Shown piece by piece: positions 22,771 through 29,071 of a DNA stretch of 29,071 nt. How positions within the stretch are numbered: the stretch's first letter is position 1; every line of letters starts with the position of its first letter. The translations under genes were made by a program, and so were the position numbers. The notes under the pieces are model-generated. The model saw only the letters and a program-made list of their open reading frames with translations, searched no databases and was not told the origin of the DNA. This stretch comes from Parvibaculum sp. (lineage in GTDB: Bacteria; Pseudomonadota; Alphaproteobacteria; Parvibaculales; Parvibaculaceae): contig JACIYQ010000311.1 in the NCBI GenBank assembly GCA_014359855.1, positions 1-29,071 on the forward strand, written 5' to 3'.

Positions 22771-22943
22771 GCCGGCACCGCGCACCAGGCGACGATGCGC
22801 CGGCGTCCGTGTTTCAGAAAACGGCCGGGTTGATTTTCGTCCGTGGGGAAACTAGCTTGGAAGTTCTTCCTGTCGAAGAAGCCTTCCCGAAGCCCGTTCG
22901 CTGTCACCGCAGCGGCGGGCTTCGTCGCTTTTGAGACGCGCAT
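22767..22943 (-). CDS. Small hypothetical protein (58 aa) between alpA and the 124-aa gene
   Basis: ATG 22943 directly follows the alpA stop (TGAATG). The frame reads MRVSKATKPAAAVTANGLRE, GFFDRKNFQASFPTDENQPG and RFLKHGRRRIVAWCAVPA. It ends at TGA 22767-22769, which overlaps the next start (ATGA). These perfect junctions on both sides and the good codon bias make it a real gene despite its size. A competing 31-aa frame from 22947 overlaps it but lacks the downstream coupling. The family is not recognised; the charged C-terminal half suggests nucleic-acid or protein contact. Confidence 0.72.
   Translation of the reverse strand: MRVSKATKPAAAVTANGLREGFFDRKNFQASFPTDENQPGRFLKHGRRRIVAWCAVPA
22888..22924. 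repeat. Inverted repeat within the 58-aa gene
   Basis: CGAAGCCCG and CGGGCTTCG form a perfect 9-bp stem with a 19-base loop inside the start of the 58-aa gene. It could shape mRNA translation or processing between alpA and the rest of the operon. Confidence 0.35.
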
Positions 22944-23150
22944 TCATGCGGCCTCACCGTCTCGTGCCGCAACTCGTTCTTGCTGCCATCTCGCAACTTC
23001 GGAAGCGAGCCACGCGATCGCCCTCCCGCCGTTGATCTTGACCGGCTTTGGGAAGCGCGGCGGTGTCTCTCCCATGAGGTCGTAAATGGTCGAGCGGCCT
23101 AGTCCGGTCGCCTTTTTCACGTCGTCGAGTCTCAGAAAGGTGTCGAGCAT
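22944..23150 (-). CDS. AlpA-family excisionase/transcriptional regulator
   Basis: This 68-aa protein has the MerR-like helix-turn-helix of AlpA/excisionase proteins (PF05930): LRLDDVKKATGLGRSTIYDL, then FPKPVKINGGRAIAWLASEV with ARWQQERVA. AlpA proteins in P4-type islands activate integrase expression and act as excision factors, so this is probably the switch between integrated and excised states. It is the first gene of the long operon. Its ATG at 23150 follows CGGAGAAC, which is itself part of a large inverted repeat (23155-23194). Confidence 0.88.
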   Translation of the reverse strand: MLDTFLRLDDVKKATGLGRSTIYDLMGETPPRFPKPVKINGGRAIAWLASEVARWQQERVAARDGEAA

Positions 23151-23154
23151 TTTG

Positions 23155-23194
23155 GTTCTCCGTTTCCGTCCGGATGTTGTCGGACGTGGAGAAC
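23155..23194 (-). promoter_or_regulatory. Nested inverted repeat over the alpA ribosome site
   Basis: GTTCTCC (23155-23161) pairs with GGAGAAC (23188-23194), and inside it CGTCCG (23167-23172) pairs with CGGACG (23181-23186) around an 8-base loop. On the minus strand the proximal arm contains the ribosome site of alpA. It could be an operator or an RNA hairpin that masks translation start. Confidence 0.5.
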
Positions 23195-23263
23195 GCTATT
23201 CGCGGTCACGACTGGTTTCAGCGTAAGCCTTCGCCCCGCGCGAGGGGCGGAAATTTACGCGGA

Positions 23264-23839
23264 TCAGTTCGGTTGGAAATAGTAGCGAGGAGATCGGCAC
23301 TGGAGGTTCAATGCTGAGAGCACGGCGGCGAGCGCAATGGCGGCGCTTCCGGTGTCGCTATCAGGCACGGCCAAACCGTTCGCCTCGAAAATCGCGCGCA
23401 CCGACGCGGCGATTGCGATTTGATCCGATGCAAAGGTTTTTCGGCTTCGGCCTTCTGCCTGGGTGAGCGCGGCGCCCGCCACTTCGGCCACGGCGGCGAG
23501 TATCCCCGGAAGCGTTTTCCACAAATCGGGGTGATCCTTGTGCAGTCCGGCTTGAAGCCTGCCCGCGCTCATTTCGTCCATATCCAAAATTGCGCGCATG
23601 AGAGATTCGGCATGATGTTGCAGCGGGCGAATTCCTGCCGCCTGTTCATCCCATGACGGGATGCCCGCCTTGCGTTGCCCGATTTTATCCCCGACGAGCT
23701 CGGCCAGGCGGTCGATGACTTCGGGAGGTAAATCGGCCCCCGTGAGCGTGTTGCGTTGTTCCGCGCCCCATTCGAAAGGTACGGACCAATAGGCGATGCC
23801 ATTCCAGCCGACTTTTGCCCTCGCTTTGGCCTTGGTCAT
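23264..23839 (-). CDS. Hypothetical protein coupled to the integrase (191 aa)
   Basis: Start at ATG 23839, overlapping the integrase stop (ATGA), so it is translated with the integrase. It begins with a basic segment (MTKAKARAKVGWNGIAYWSV) and continues with helical parts (ADLPPEVIDRLAELVGDKIG, AGIRPLQHHAESLMRAILDM, LPGILAAVAEVAGAALTQAE, DQIAIAASVRAIFEANGLAV). It ends CRSPRYYFQPN. No signal peptide, TM helix or known domain is visible. Its position suggests a role in recombination or its control, but that is a guess from context only. Confidence 0.65.
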   Translation of the reverse strand: MTKAKARAKVGWNGIAYWSVPFEWGAEQRNTLTGADLPPEVIDRLAELVGDKIGQRKAGIPSWDEQAAGIRPLQHHAESLMRAILDMDEMSAGRLQAGLHKDHPDLWKTLPGILAAVAEVAGAALTQAEGRSRKTFASDQIAIAASVRAIFEANGLAVPDSDTGSAAIALAAVLSALNLQCRSPRYYFQPN

Positions 23840-25068
23840 GCGCGCATGCCTTTGATCGGCAGCACGTCGGCGCCGGCGGTGCGGGGCGAGGAGCAAAACT
23901 TGGCCCATGCGTCCATGAGTTGCCGCCGCTTCGCGAGAAGATCGCCGCGGCGATAGGCGGCCTCAACCTTGTCGCCGACGGCATGGGCGAGCGCCATTTC
24001 GGCCACTTCGTTCGGGAACGCGGTTTGCTCCGCCGCCCAATCCCGGAAAGACGATCGAAAGCCGTGCGCCGTGAGATCCTCATGCCCCATGCGGCGTAAG
24101 GTCATGAGCAGGGCCATATTTGAGAGTGGCTGGCCCGCCTTGGCGCCGGGAAAGACGAAATCGCCCTCGCGAGGCATGCTGCGGACGATTTCAAGCGCGC
24201 GATCGGAGAGTGGGGCTCGGTGCTCGCGTCCGCCCTTCATCCGTTCGGCCGGTATGGTCCAGACTTTCGCGCTGAGGTCGATTTCCTCAAGCCGGGCACC
24301 GATCGCCTCCCCGGTGCGCGAGGCGGTCAGAACGGCGAATTCAAGGCACCGACTGCTATTGTCGCTCCGGTCCCGCAATTCCGCCATGAACGCGGGAACG
24401 TCGGCATAGGGCATGGCGGCGTGATGCTTCACCTTTGCCACCTTGCTTTTTGGCGGCAGAAGCTTGTCGAGGTGTCCCCGCCAGCGGGCCGGGTTGTCGC
24501 CGGTGCGATAGCCTCGTGCCGCCGCCCAATCCAGTACCGATTCGATCCGGCCGCGCACCCGCCCCGCCGTTTCCGGCTTCGTCGACCATATTGGTTCGAT
24601 GCACTTCAATACGAGCGCCACGTCGACCGCCGCAACGGGCAGGGCGCCGATTGTCGGATAGACGTATGCCTCGAGCGTCGATCCCCATTGGTCAGCATGT
24701 TTTGCGTTCTTCCATCCGGGGCGGTGCGCCTCGATGTACCTCTCGGCCGCTTCCCGGAACGTCACGGCCCGCGCTGCGTCGACCGCTGCCGCCTTGCGGA
24801 TACCGTCCCGCGCCTCGATAGGGTCCAGCCCCTCAGATAGCGCCTTGCGGCATTCTCGCGCCTTTTCGCGCGCTTCGGCCAAGGTCACGGTCATGAGCGC
24901 CCCCAGCCCCATTTCTCGCGCCTTGCCGTCGCGCATGAACCTAAACAACCACGAGCGCGAACCACCCGCCGCGACTTGAAGCCAAAGGCCGCCGCCGTCG
25001 CCATACCTGCCAGGCTTCGTCAGCCTTGCGACTTTTACCGCCGTGAGTTTGTGCTGCGACCGCGCCAT
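23836..25068 (-). CDS. P4-type tyrosine recombinase/integrase
   Basis: This 410-aa protein has an N-terminal DUF4102 arm-binding domain (about 1-90, with YGDGGGLWLQV and RSWLFRFMRDGKAREMGLG), a core-binding SAM-like domain (about 100-200), and a catalytic domain with Arg251 (LTASRTGEAIG), Lys278 (RMKGG), His335-x-x-Arg338 (LTAHGFRSSFRDW), His362 and the nucleophile Tyr372 (VEAAYRRGD). All catalytic residues are present, so it should be active. It would recombine the tRNA-Ser 3' end with the element. It sits next to attR rather than the tRNA and reads into the element. Confidence 0.95.
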   Translation of the reverse strand: MARSQHKLTAVKVARLTKPGRYGDGGGLWLQVAAGGSRSWLFRFMRDGKAREMGLGALMTVTLAEAREKARECRKALSEGLDPIEARDGIRKAAAVDAARAVTFREAAERYIEAHRPGWKNAKHADQWGSTLEAYVYPTIGALPVAAVDVALVLKCIEPIWSTKPETAGRVRGRIESVLDWAAARGYRTGDNPARWRGHLDKLLPPKSKVAKVKHHAAMPYADVPAFMAELRDRSDNSSRCLEFAVLTASRTGEAIGARLEEIDLSAKVWTIPAERMKGGREHRAPLSDRALEIVRSMPREGDFVFPGAKAGQPLSNMALLMTLRRMGHEDLTAHGFRSSFRDWAAEQTAFPNEVAEMALAHAVGDKVEAAYRRGDLLAKRRQLMDAWAKFCSSPRTAGADVLPIKGMRA

Positions 25069-25093
25069 GCGATTTCATCCGCCTAACTGTGTT

Positions 25094-25121
25094 ACCCACA
25101 AGCCAACCCACAAATGCGAGC
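25094..25121 (+). repeat. Right candidate integrase arm-binding repeat
   Basis: Two ACCCAC boxes 12 bp apart (25094-25099 and 25106-25111) followed by AAATGCGAGC. It matches the left repeat at 16398-16425 in 23 of 28 bases, same orientation. It lies between the integrase start and the attR core. Confidence 0.6.
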
Positions 25122-25234
25122 CGGATGTTACCGGATATCACAAGAGCGCGGCGGACGCGAAATGTCCATAAAAACCTTGTGGCACAACAACTCTTTGGAT
25201 GTTGGCGGATGTCAGCGTATTGGGCGGAAACGGA

Positions 25235-25248
25235 CACCCCATCCGCCA
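25235..25248 (+). repeat. attR core (14-bp direct repeat)
   Basis: CACCCCATCCGCCA, identical to the 3' end of the tRNA-Ser gene at 16340-16353. It marks the right boundary of the element. Confidence 0.85.
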
Positions 25249-25326
25249 CCTCATATCCAACGTTCTGGGCAGTGCGTCAGACGCTGCGGGCGTTGGTTTT
25301 GCCCTGTTGATATTTTGACATTTTTC

Positions 25327-26000
25327 ATGTCAATTAATCCCCGCCGCTACAACGATAAGGTGCTTTACGAATCCGGGCTCTGGGGCTGGGGCCTAGCGTT
25401 TGCCGCTGGCGTGGTTTTCTTCGGCTGGTACCGCAATTGGCGCGGGCCTCTGCGCCCTGACGAGATACAGAGCTATCTCGTCAGGGCGCAATCCATTCAC
25501 GGCGATGAGCGCAACGACGTCGAGACGATGCGCCGTTTTCTCGAGGCTGACGACGGGCGCGAGTTCGTCATGCTCAACCTCGTGAAGATCGAGCCCGGTC
25601 CTGTTCCCGATCCTGAGACAGGCGAGCTGGTGTCCGGTTCGGTCCTGCTCAACCGCTACACAAAGTCTTCCTGCGCGCGCTCCTCGCACGAGGAGGACAT
25701 CCGGCGATCGTGGCGCGAAAGGTTGGCGGCTATTTCGATGCGTGGCGCGTTCCGCCCGATCCCGGATGGACCATCGTCGGTTTCATGCGCTACCTCACCC
25801 GGCGCGACATGATTGAGCTCGTCATGGACCCGCGTTTCGGACCCGCTCACGCCTTCAAGTTTGCGGCAACCGCCGAGACGTTCTCGTTTCCAACGCGCAT
25901 CATGCTCAGGGCCTATCCAGGTCCGATGCTCTGGGTTCCTCTCGCGCTCGCATTGGTGGCGGCGCTCGGTCAGATCGTCGCCCTTCTTTCCGCCAGTTGA
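25327..26000 (+). pseudogene. Membrane-anchored protein of unknown function, frameshifted
   Basis: From ATG 25327 the frame gives MSINPRRYNDKVLYESGLWG, a TM helix (GWGLAFAAGVVFFGWYRNW), then FVMLNLVKIEPGPVPDPETG and SVLLNRYTK. Coding then jumps to the next frame at about 25662 (FLRALLARGGHPAIVARKVG, YFDAWRVPPDPGWTIVGFMR). It continues to a second TM helix (LWVPLALALVAALGQIVALL) ending with TGA 25998-26000. One missing base in the AAAGTCTT context explains the break. The middle part recalls DUF1330-like dimeric alpha-beta barrels, but weakly. It is the first gene beyond attR. Confidence 0.7.
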
Positions 26001-26022
26001 ACAAAAGTCCGAGGAGCAGGAA

Positions 26023-26692
26023 ATTAAAGTCCTTCGCACACCGGATGAGAGGTTCGAAAATCTTCCCGACTACAACTTCGAACCGCATTACACGGAAATT
26101 CGCGACGAAGACGGCACACCCATCCGGATTCATCACATTGAAGAGGGGCCCGCCGATGCAGCGCCTATCCTGTTGATGCACGGCAATCCGACATGGGCAT
26201 TTCTCTACCGAAAGATGGTGCCTGCGCTTGCGAAATCCGGGCGACGCGTTATCGCCGCAGATCTCGTCGGATGCGGGCGATCCGATAAGCCGGTGGCGCG
26301 GGACGACTACACACTGGCGAGGCATTACGACTGGATGTCCAAGTGGCTCGTCGCGAACGACCTCGAAGACATCACGCTTTTCTGCCAGGACTGGGGCGGC
26401 ACGATCGGACTCTATCTCGTGTCCGAGTTCCCGGAGAGGTTTGCGCGCGTCATCGCTTCGAACACGGGCCTTCCGCTTGGCGAGGGTGGGAGCGACTTCA
26501 TGAAGATATGGGCCGGCATGATGCGCGAGGCCATCCATTTCCATGGGACATGCTGCAACCCGGTATGACCCATCAGTTGAGCGACGCCGAGAAGCGAGCC
26601 TATCTCGCGCCGTTTCCTTCGCCCGAATACGAGGCGGGCATCATCAAGTTTCCGCTTCTGATTGCGATGCAGACCGACAATCCCGGAGCGCT
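26023..26692 (+). pseudogene. Haloalkane dehalogenase-like gene, frameshifted and 3'-truncated
   Basis: The N-terminus KVLRTPDERFENLPDYNFEP and the alpha/beta-hydrolase core (LLMHGNPTWAFLYRKMVPAL, ADLVGCGRSDKP, LFCQDWGGTIGLYLVSEFPE) match haloalkane dehalogenases. The nucleophile Asp is in QDWGG (codon 26389-26391). The expected start codon is ATT (26023) behind GAGGAGCAGG, where homologues have ATG. At about 26540 a one-base loss (CCC to CC, inferred) shifts the frame to FPWDMLQPGMTHQLSDAEKR. Homology ends near TDNPGA (about 26692), so the acid and His of the triad are lost. The sequence runs straight into a membrane-protein gene. Confidence 0.75.
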
Positions 26693-27072
26693 CCTGTCCG
26701 CATGGTTTCTGACGCTTGCCGGCACGCTCAACCTCATCGCGGGATCTATCCATTTCTCCTGCCGGACGGTGGAGCAGGCGTCCTTGCCGGGATGGACCTT
26801 ACCGAACGGCGTGACACGATCATTGCGCTGTTCGCGTGGACGGGCTCCATGCAAATTCCCTACGCGCTTGCACAGCTTGCCGTCAGCCTGCGCTACAGGA
26901 CGCTCGTTCCGCTGCTTCTTCTGCTCACGATCGTCGAGCGTGGCTTGATGGCCATGGATGGCTTCTGAAGGGCTCGGTTTCCGGACATCACCCGCCCGAA
27001 CACTATGCGAGCCTTGCAGCCCTACCTGTTGCGCTCCTGTTTCTGGTCCTTTCGCTCAAGCAGCGGCGCTAA
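26693..27072 (+). pseudogene. Small polytopic membrane protein, 5'-truncated and frameshifted
   Basis: Continuing in the dehalogenase frame, SAWFLTLAGTLNLIAGSIHF is a TM helix. Two one-base breaks follow: near 26755 (to LLPDGGAGVLAGMDLTERRD, TIIALFAWTGSMQIPYALAQ, LVPLLLLLTIVERGLMAMDG) and near 26962 (to LLKGSVSGHHPPEHYASLAA, PVALLFLVLSLKQRR, stop 27070-27072). Together these make a four-TM protein of about 125 residues without its own start. Family not recognised. Confidence 0.6.
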
Positions 27073-27272
27073 GTCAGAAGATCACCTGGACCATCCCCTC
27101 ATTCTTCGCGTTCCGCCTGGGGAGCTGTGCTTTTTGGACGGCAGAAAGGGCCTCTCCGGCGAAAAGCATATGGTTAACGTGAATTCCCTTTTGCAAGCCC
27201 CCGCGAGGCTTGCCAAAACGGGACAAAAGACGGCAGAAGTGCCGCGAACGGAGTTTTGGGGGGAGTGTCGTT
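27073..27272. other. 200-base spacer with an inverted repeat
   Basis: There is no supported gene. GCAAGCC (27193-27199), seven bases, GGCTTGC (27207-27213) form a perfect 7-bp stem that could be a weak terminator or leader hairpin. There is no T-run. Confidence 0.3.
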
Positions 27273-27602
27273 GTGCCGGTTGATTTAACGTCGCCGTGGA
27301 TTCCGCTGAGCATCATCATGCTGCTCGGCCTTTTTATGATCCGTCAGTTCATCCAGGAACGTCAGGCTGCGCGAGTGCTGGCCTTGGAGCAGGCTTCCGC
27401 TCCGGCCGCCGAGCCTGCCGCGGCTGCGGCACCCGCAACGGAAGCAGCGCCCAGCAGCGCCGCTCCCGCGCCGGAAAAGCCTGGCAAGAAGAAGATGAAG
27501 CTCCGCTGGAGAACGGCCTGGATATGGCTGCCGCTCCTTATCGGTTTCTTCGGCCAGGCTTATCTGAGCCACGTCAAGCCAATGCTGGAAAACGCAGGCT
27601 AA
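27273..27602 (+). CDS. Small two-TM protein with Ala/Pro linker
   Basis: This 109-aa protein starts at GTG 27273 behind a GGGGGGAG ribosome site. Residues about 8-24 (WIPLSIIMLLGLFMIRQF) form a first TM helix. Residues 40-70 are an Ala/Pro/Glu-rich linker (SAPAAEPAAAAAPATEAAPS), followed by a basic patch (KPGKKKMKLRWRT) and a second helix (AWIWLPLLIGFFGQAYLSH). The basic patch before helix 2 suggests that the linker is cytoplasmic. No family is recognised. It converges with the MmgE/PrpD gene, four bases away. Confidence 0.7.
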   Translation: MPVDLTSPWIPLSIIMLLGLFMIRQFIQERQAARVLALEQASAPAAEPAAAAAPATEAAPSSAAPAPEKPGKKKMKLRWRTAWIWLPLLIGFFGQAYLSHVKPMLENAG

Positions 27603-27606
27603 AATC

Positions 27607-28941
27607 TTACGTCAGGTTGAGGTCGGGCAGGGGGCTGTCCAGCGGAAGAGCCAATATCCCATCGACGATGGCTGCAGGAGCGGCGACGTCCCCATGCCGA
27701 AGAAGCATTTCCGCCTTCGCGATCATCTCGTTCCGGCTGAGCGGCGCTTCGGGGTCACCCTTGGCGTTCGTCCGCGCTGCTTCGTATTCCTCACCGCCGG
27801 TGAGCTTTACGCGTACGCGTCCTCCCCATGATTTCGGGTAGGCCGAAGCCCAGGGATTCTCGGCGCCCACCTTCACGCGCGTTGCGAGGGCGGCACAACG
27901 CTGCCGCGCTTCCGGACCGAACGCCTCGAAATCGACGTGGGGCAGGAGCAGGCCAGCGGCAACGGCGTGCTGGAGAGAGAACTTCGCCTCATAGTCGCTC
28001 GTAGCCTTCGGCCTGTCGCAGACATCGAGCGCGGCCTGGTAAGTCGAAACCTCGACAGCAGCGATGTCCTCCGGCGCGTGCCCATCCGCGATCAGCCGGA
28101 TGCGCAGTTCCTCCGCGGCATCGATCGTCGGCTGCGTGTGGCGGCAGGAGGGCCATGGCTTTATCGAGGTCCGGGTCAATTGCCATGGCGCTGATGGATC
28201 CCGGATAACAGCTTCCGGATCGGCGTCGGGGCAGGCCGCCCGAAAGAATCCCTTGTCGCCTTCGAGTATTTTCGGAGGACCCGTAAAGCCGAAGGCGGCA
28301 AGTCCGGCTGCGCGTATGCCCGCTTCAGCGGCGTGGCCCGCATGCAGATGTTTCGTCATGGCGCCGGTCTCGAGAAACTGCCAGAGACCCGACGACTGAC
28401 TTCCGGCATTGCCTAGCGCATGAACGGCCTCGCCATCTTCGAGGCCCAACAGCCCCGCCGCCGCCATCGCCGAACCGAAGGGCCCGCAGGTCGCCGTGTT
28501 GTGCCAGATTTTGTAGTGGGCCGGACCGACCGCCATTCCAACCCGTGACGCCGCTTCAAAGCCGTGGAGAACGGAAGTGAGAAAGCTCCGTCCAGTTGCT
28601 CCGCGCTTCCTCGCAAGCGCCCATGCCGCAGGAACGACGACGCAGCCAGGATGCACGACCGACTCCCGATGGAGGTCGTCAGTTTCCAGAATGTGGCAAA
28701 GAGCACCCATCAAAAAGGCTTCGCGGCCCGGGTCCGGCGCGGCGTTGGAGGGCGAGGCACGCCACCAATCGAGCAGAATGCGGCCCGGCGCCGAATTCCG
28801 CCCGGCGAGACTGTTAGCGACAGCATCGAGCGTGAAAAGGGCCGCTGCCTCGATATCCGCGTCGTTCACTGGTTTCGTGCGGATGAGCGAAACCAATGTC
28901 TCGGTGAGGGAGGGGCTGGCGGCAGGGTGCGGATGGTTCAC
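27607..28941 (-). CDS. MmgE/PrpD-family protein (2-methylcitrate dehydratase-like)
   Basis: This protein of about 444 aa belongs to the MmgE/PrpD family (PF03972), which includes 2-methylcitrate dehydratase and cis-aconitate decarboxylase. The helical first domain has AALFTLDAVANSLAGR, FLMGALCHILETDDLHRESV (the usual H-x-x-D-D-type active-site region), VVHPGCVVVPAAWALARK and TATCGPFGSAMAAAGLLGLE. The second domain has KPWPSCRHTQPTIDAAEELR and AKFSLQHAVAAGLLL. No other methylcitrate-cycle gene is adjacent, so the substrate is open. I prefer GTG 28941 (MNHPHPAASP) with GAAAAGAAA before it; TTG 28962 is the longer alternative. Confidence 0.88.
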   Translation of the reverse strand: MNHPHPAASPSLTETLVSLIRTKPVNDADIEAAALFTLDAVANSLAGRNSAPGRILLDWWRASPSNAAPDPGREAFLMGALCHILETDDLHRESVVHPGCVVVPAAWALARKRGATGRSFLTSVLHGFEAASRVGMAVGPAHYKIWHNTATCGPFGSAMAAAGLLGLEDGEAVHALGNAGSQSSGLWQFLETGAMTKHLHAGHAAEAGIRAAGLAAFGFTGPPKILEGDKGFFRAACPDADPEAVIRDPSAPWQLTRTSIKPWPSCRHTQPTIDAAEELRIRLIADGHAPEDIAAVEVSTYQAALDVCDRPKATSDYEAKFSLQHAVAAGLLLPHVDFEAFGPEARQRCAALATRVKVGAENPWASAYPKSWGGRVRVKLTGGEEYEAARTNAKGDPEAPLSRNEMIAKAEMLLRHGDVAAPAAIVDGILALPLDSPLPDLNLT

Positions 28942-29071
28942 GGCGTTTCTTTTCGTTGGCAAACGGAATGTTCATTCGTGCATGATGGGATCATTCACAC
29001 AGCGCCGCAAATGGTCCTTTCCGAGCCGCTTCTTGCCGCTGCAAGCGTGGCTGATTATAAGAGATTCCATT

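Larger units (their letters stand above)
16354..25248. mobile_element. Integrated element of about 8.9 kb in tRNA-Ser(UGA)
   Basis: The element is bounded by a 14-bp direct repeat of the tRNA 3' end, with a tyrosine integrase (23836-25068) immediately inside the right end. It carries HicAB, an AlpA-type regulator, a winged-helix protein, a ClpP-like protease, a LexA/S24-like protein and several small unknowns. All are on the minus strand except one short membrane protein. I see no capsid, portal, tail, terminase, relaxase or type IV secretion gene. That points to a phage-satellite-like or other non-autonomous integrative element rather than a prophage or conjugative element. The integrase is distal to the tRNA, not next to it. 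Confidence 0.85.

Noticed and set aside
22852..22947. 31-aa frame MNARLKSDEARRCGDSERAS... overlapping the alpA stop by ATGA
   Set aside because: It overlaps the better 58-aa frame, which starts four bases later and is itself coupled to the next gene.
16354..25248. Complete prophage
   Set aside because: No capsid, portal, terminase, tail or lysis cassette is visible; the ClpP-like and S24-like genes alone do not make a prophage.
28982..29071. Plus-strand open frame of 30 codons to the right edge
   Set aside because: Too short, no ribosome site and no recognisable sequence; more likely the upstream region of the MmgE/PrpD gene.

Overview
The window looks like chromosomal DNA of a GC-rich alphaproteobacterium. 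The evidence is strong G/C preference at third codon positions, an IalB-family exported protein, HspQ, a lone YejA-type binding protein and many CoA-linked lipid or carboxylate catabolism genes. The gene set is reminiscent of Parvibaculum-like organisms, but that genus guess is inference only.

Left chromosomal part (1-16353). In order: a DsbA/FrnE-like oxidoreductase running off the left edge (-); an SDR dehydrogenase; a PutP-like Na+/solute symporter preceded by a 32-aa membrane peptide and flanked by two related one-TM small proteins; a divergent pair of an acyl-CoA synthetase (-) and an alpha-methylacyl-CoA racemase-type CaiB/BaiF protein (+); a broken small gene; a VOC protein; a YejA-like binding protein (-); an IalB-family protein; a hexapeptide acyltransferase (-); HspQ (-); an Old Yellow Enzyme; a malyl-CoA-lyase-type protein (-); and an MFS transporter lacking its first TM helix (-). 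Then comes a rearrangement scar at about 14.7-15.3 kb, with a GST cut at both ends and a 5'-cut, frameshifted copy of the next gene. The intact cysteine-rich exported protein, a PaaI-type thioesterase and tRNA-Ser(UGA) follow.

Integrated element (16354-25248, about 8.9 kb). The 14-bp 3' end of the tRNA-Ser gene is repeated directly at 25235-25248, and a P4-type tyrosine integrase lies just inside that right end. Near each end is a 28-bp direct repeat (23/28 identical) containing two ACCCAC boxes 12 bp apart, which are candidate integrase arm sites. The element carries HicAB and a tightly coupled minus-strand operon. The operon runs AlpA regulator, 58-aa protein, 124-aa protein, winged-helix protein, 80-aa protein, coiled-coil protein, ClpP-like protease, 84-aa protein, then a LexA/S24-like protein with Cys in place of the nucleophilic Ser and a C-terminal hydrophobic segment. 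No capsid, portal, terminase or conjugation gene is visible. It looks like a satellite or integrative element with an unusual two-peptidase module, and this is the best candidate for something undescribed.

Right chromosomal part (25249-29071). Next to the element are three decayed genes: a membrane-anchored protein, a haloalkane dehalogenase and a small polytopic membrane protein. They contain four apparent one-base losses, mostly explicable as homopolymer shortening, and one deletion junction. These are followed by an intact two-TM small protein and an MmgE/PrpD-family protein (-).
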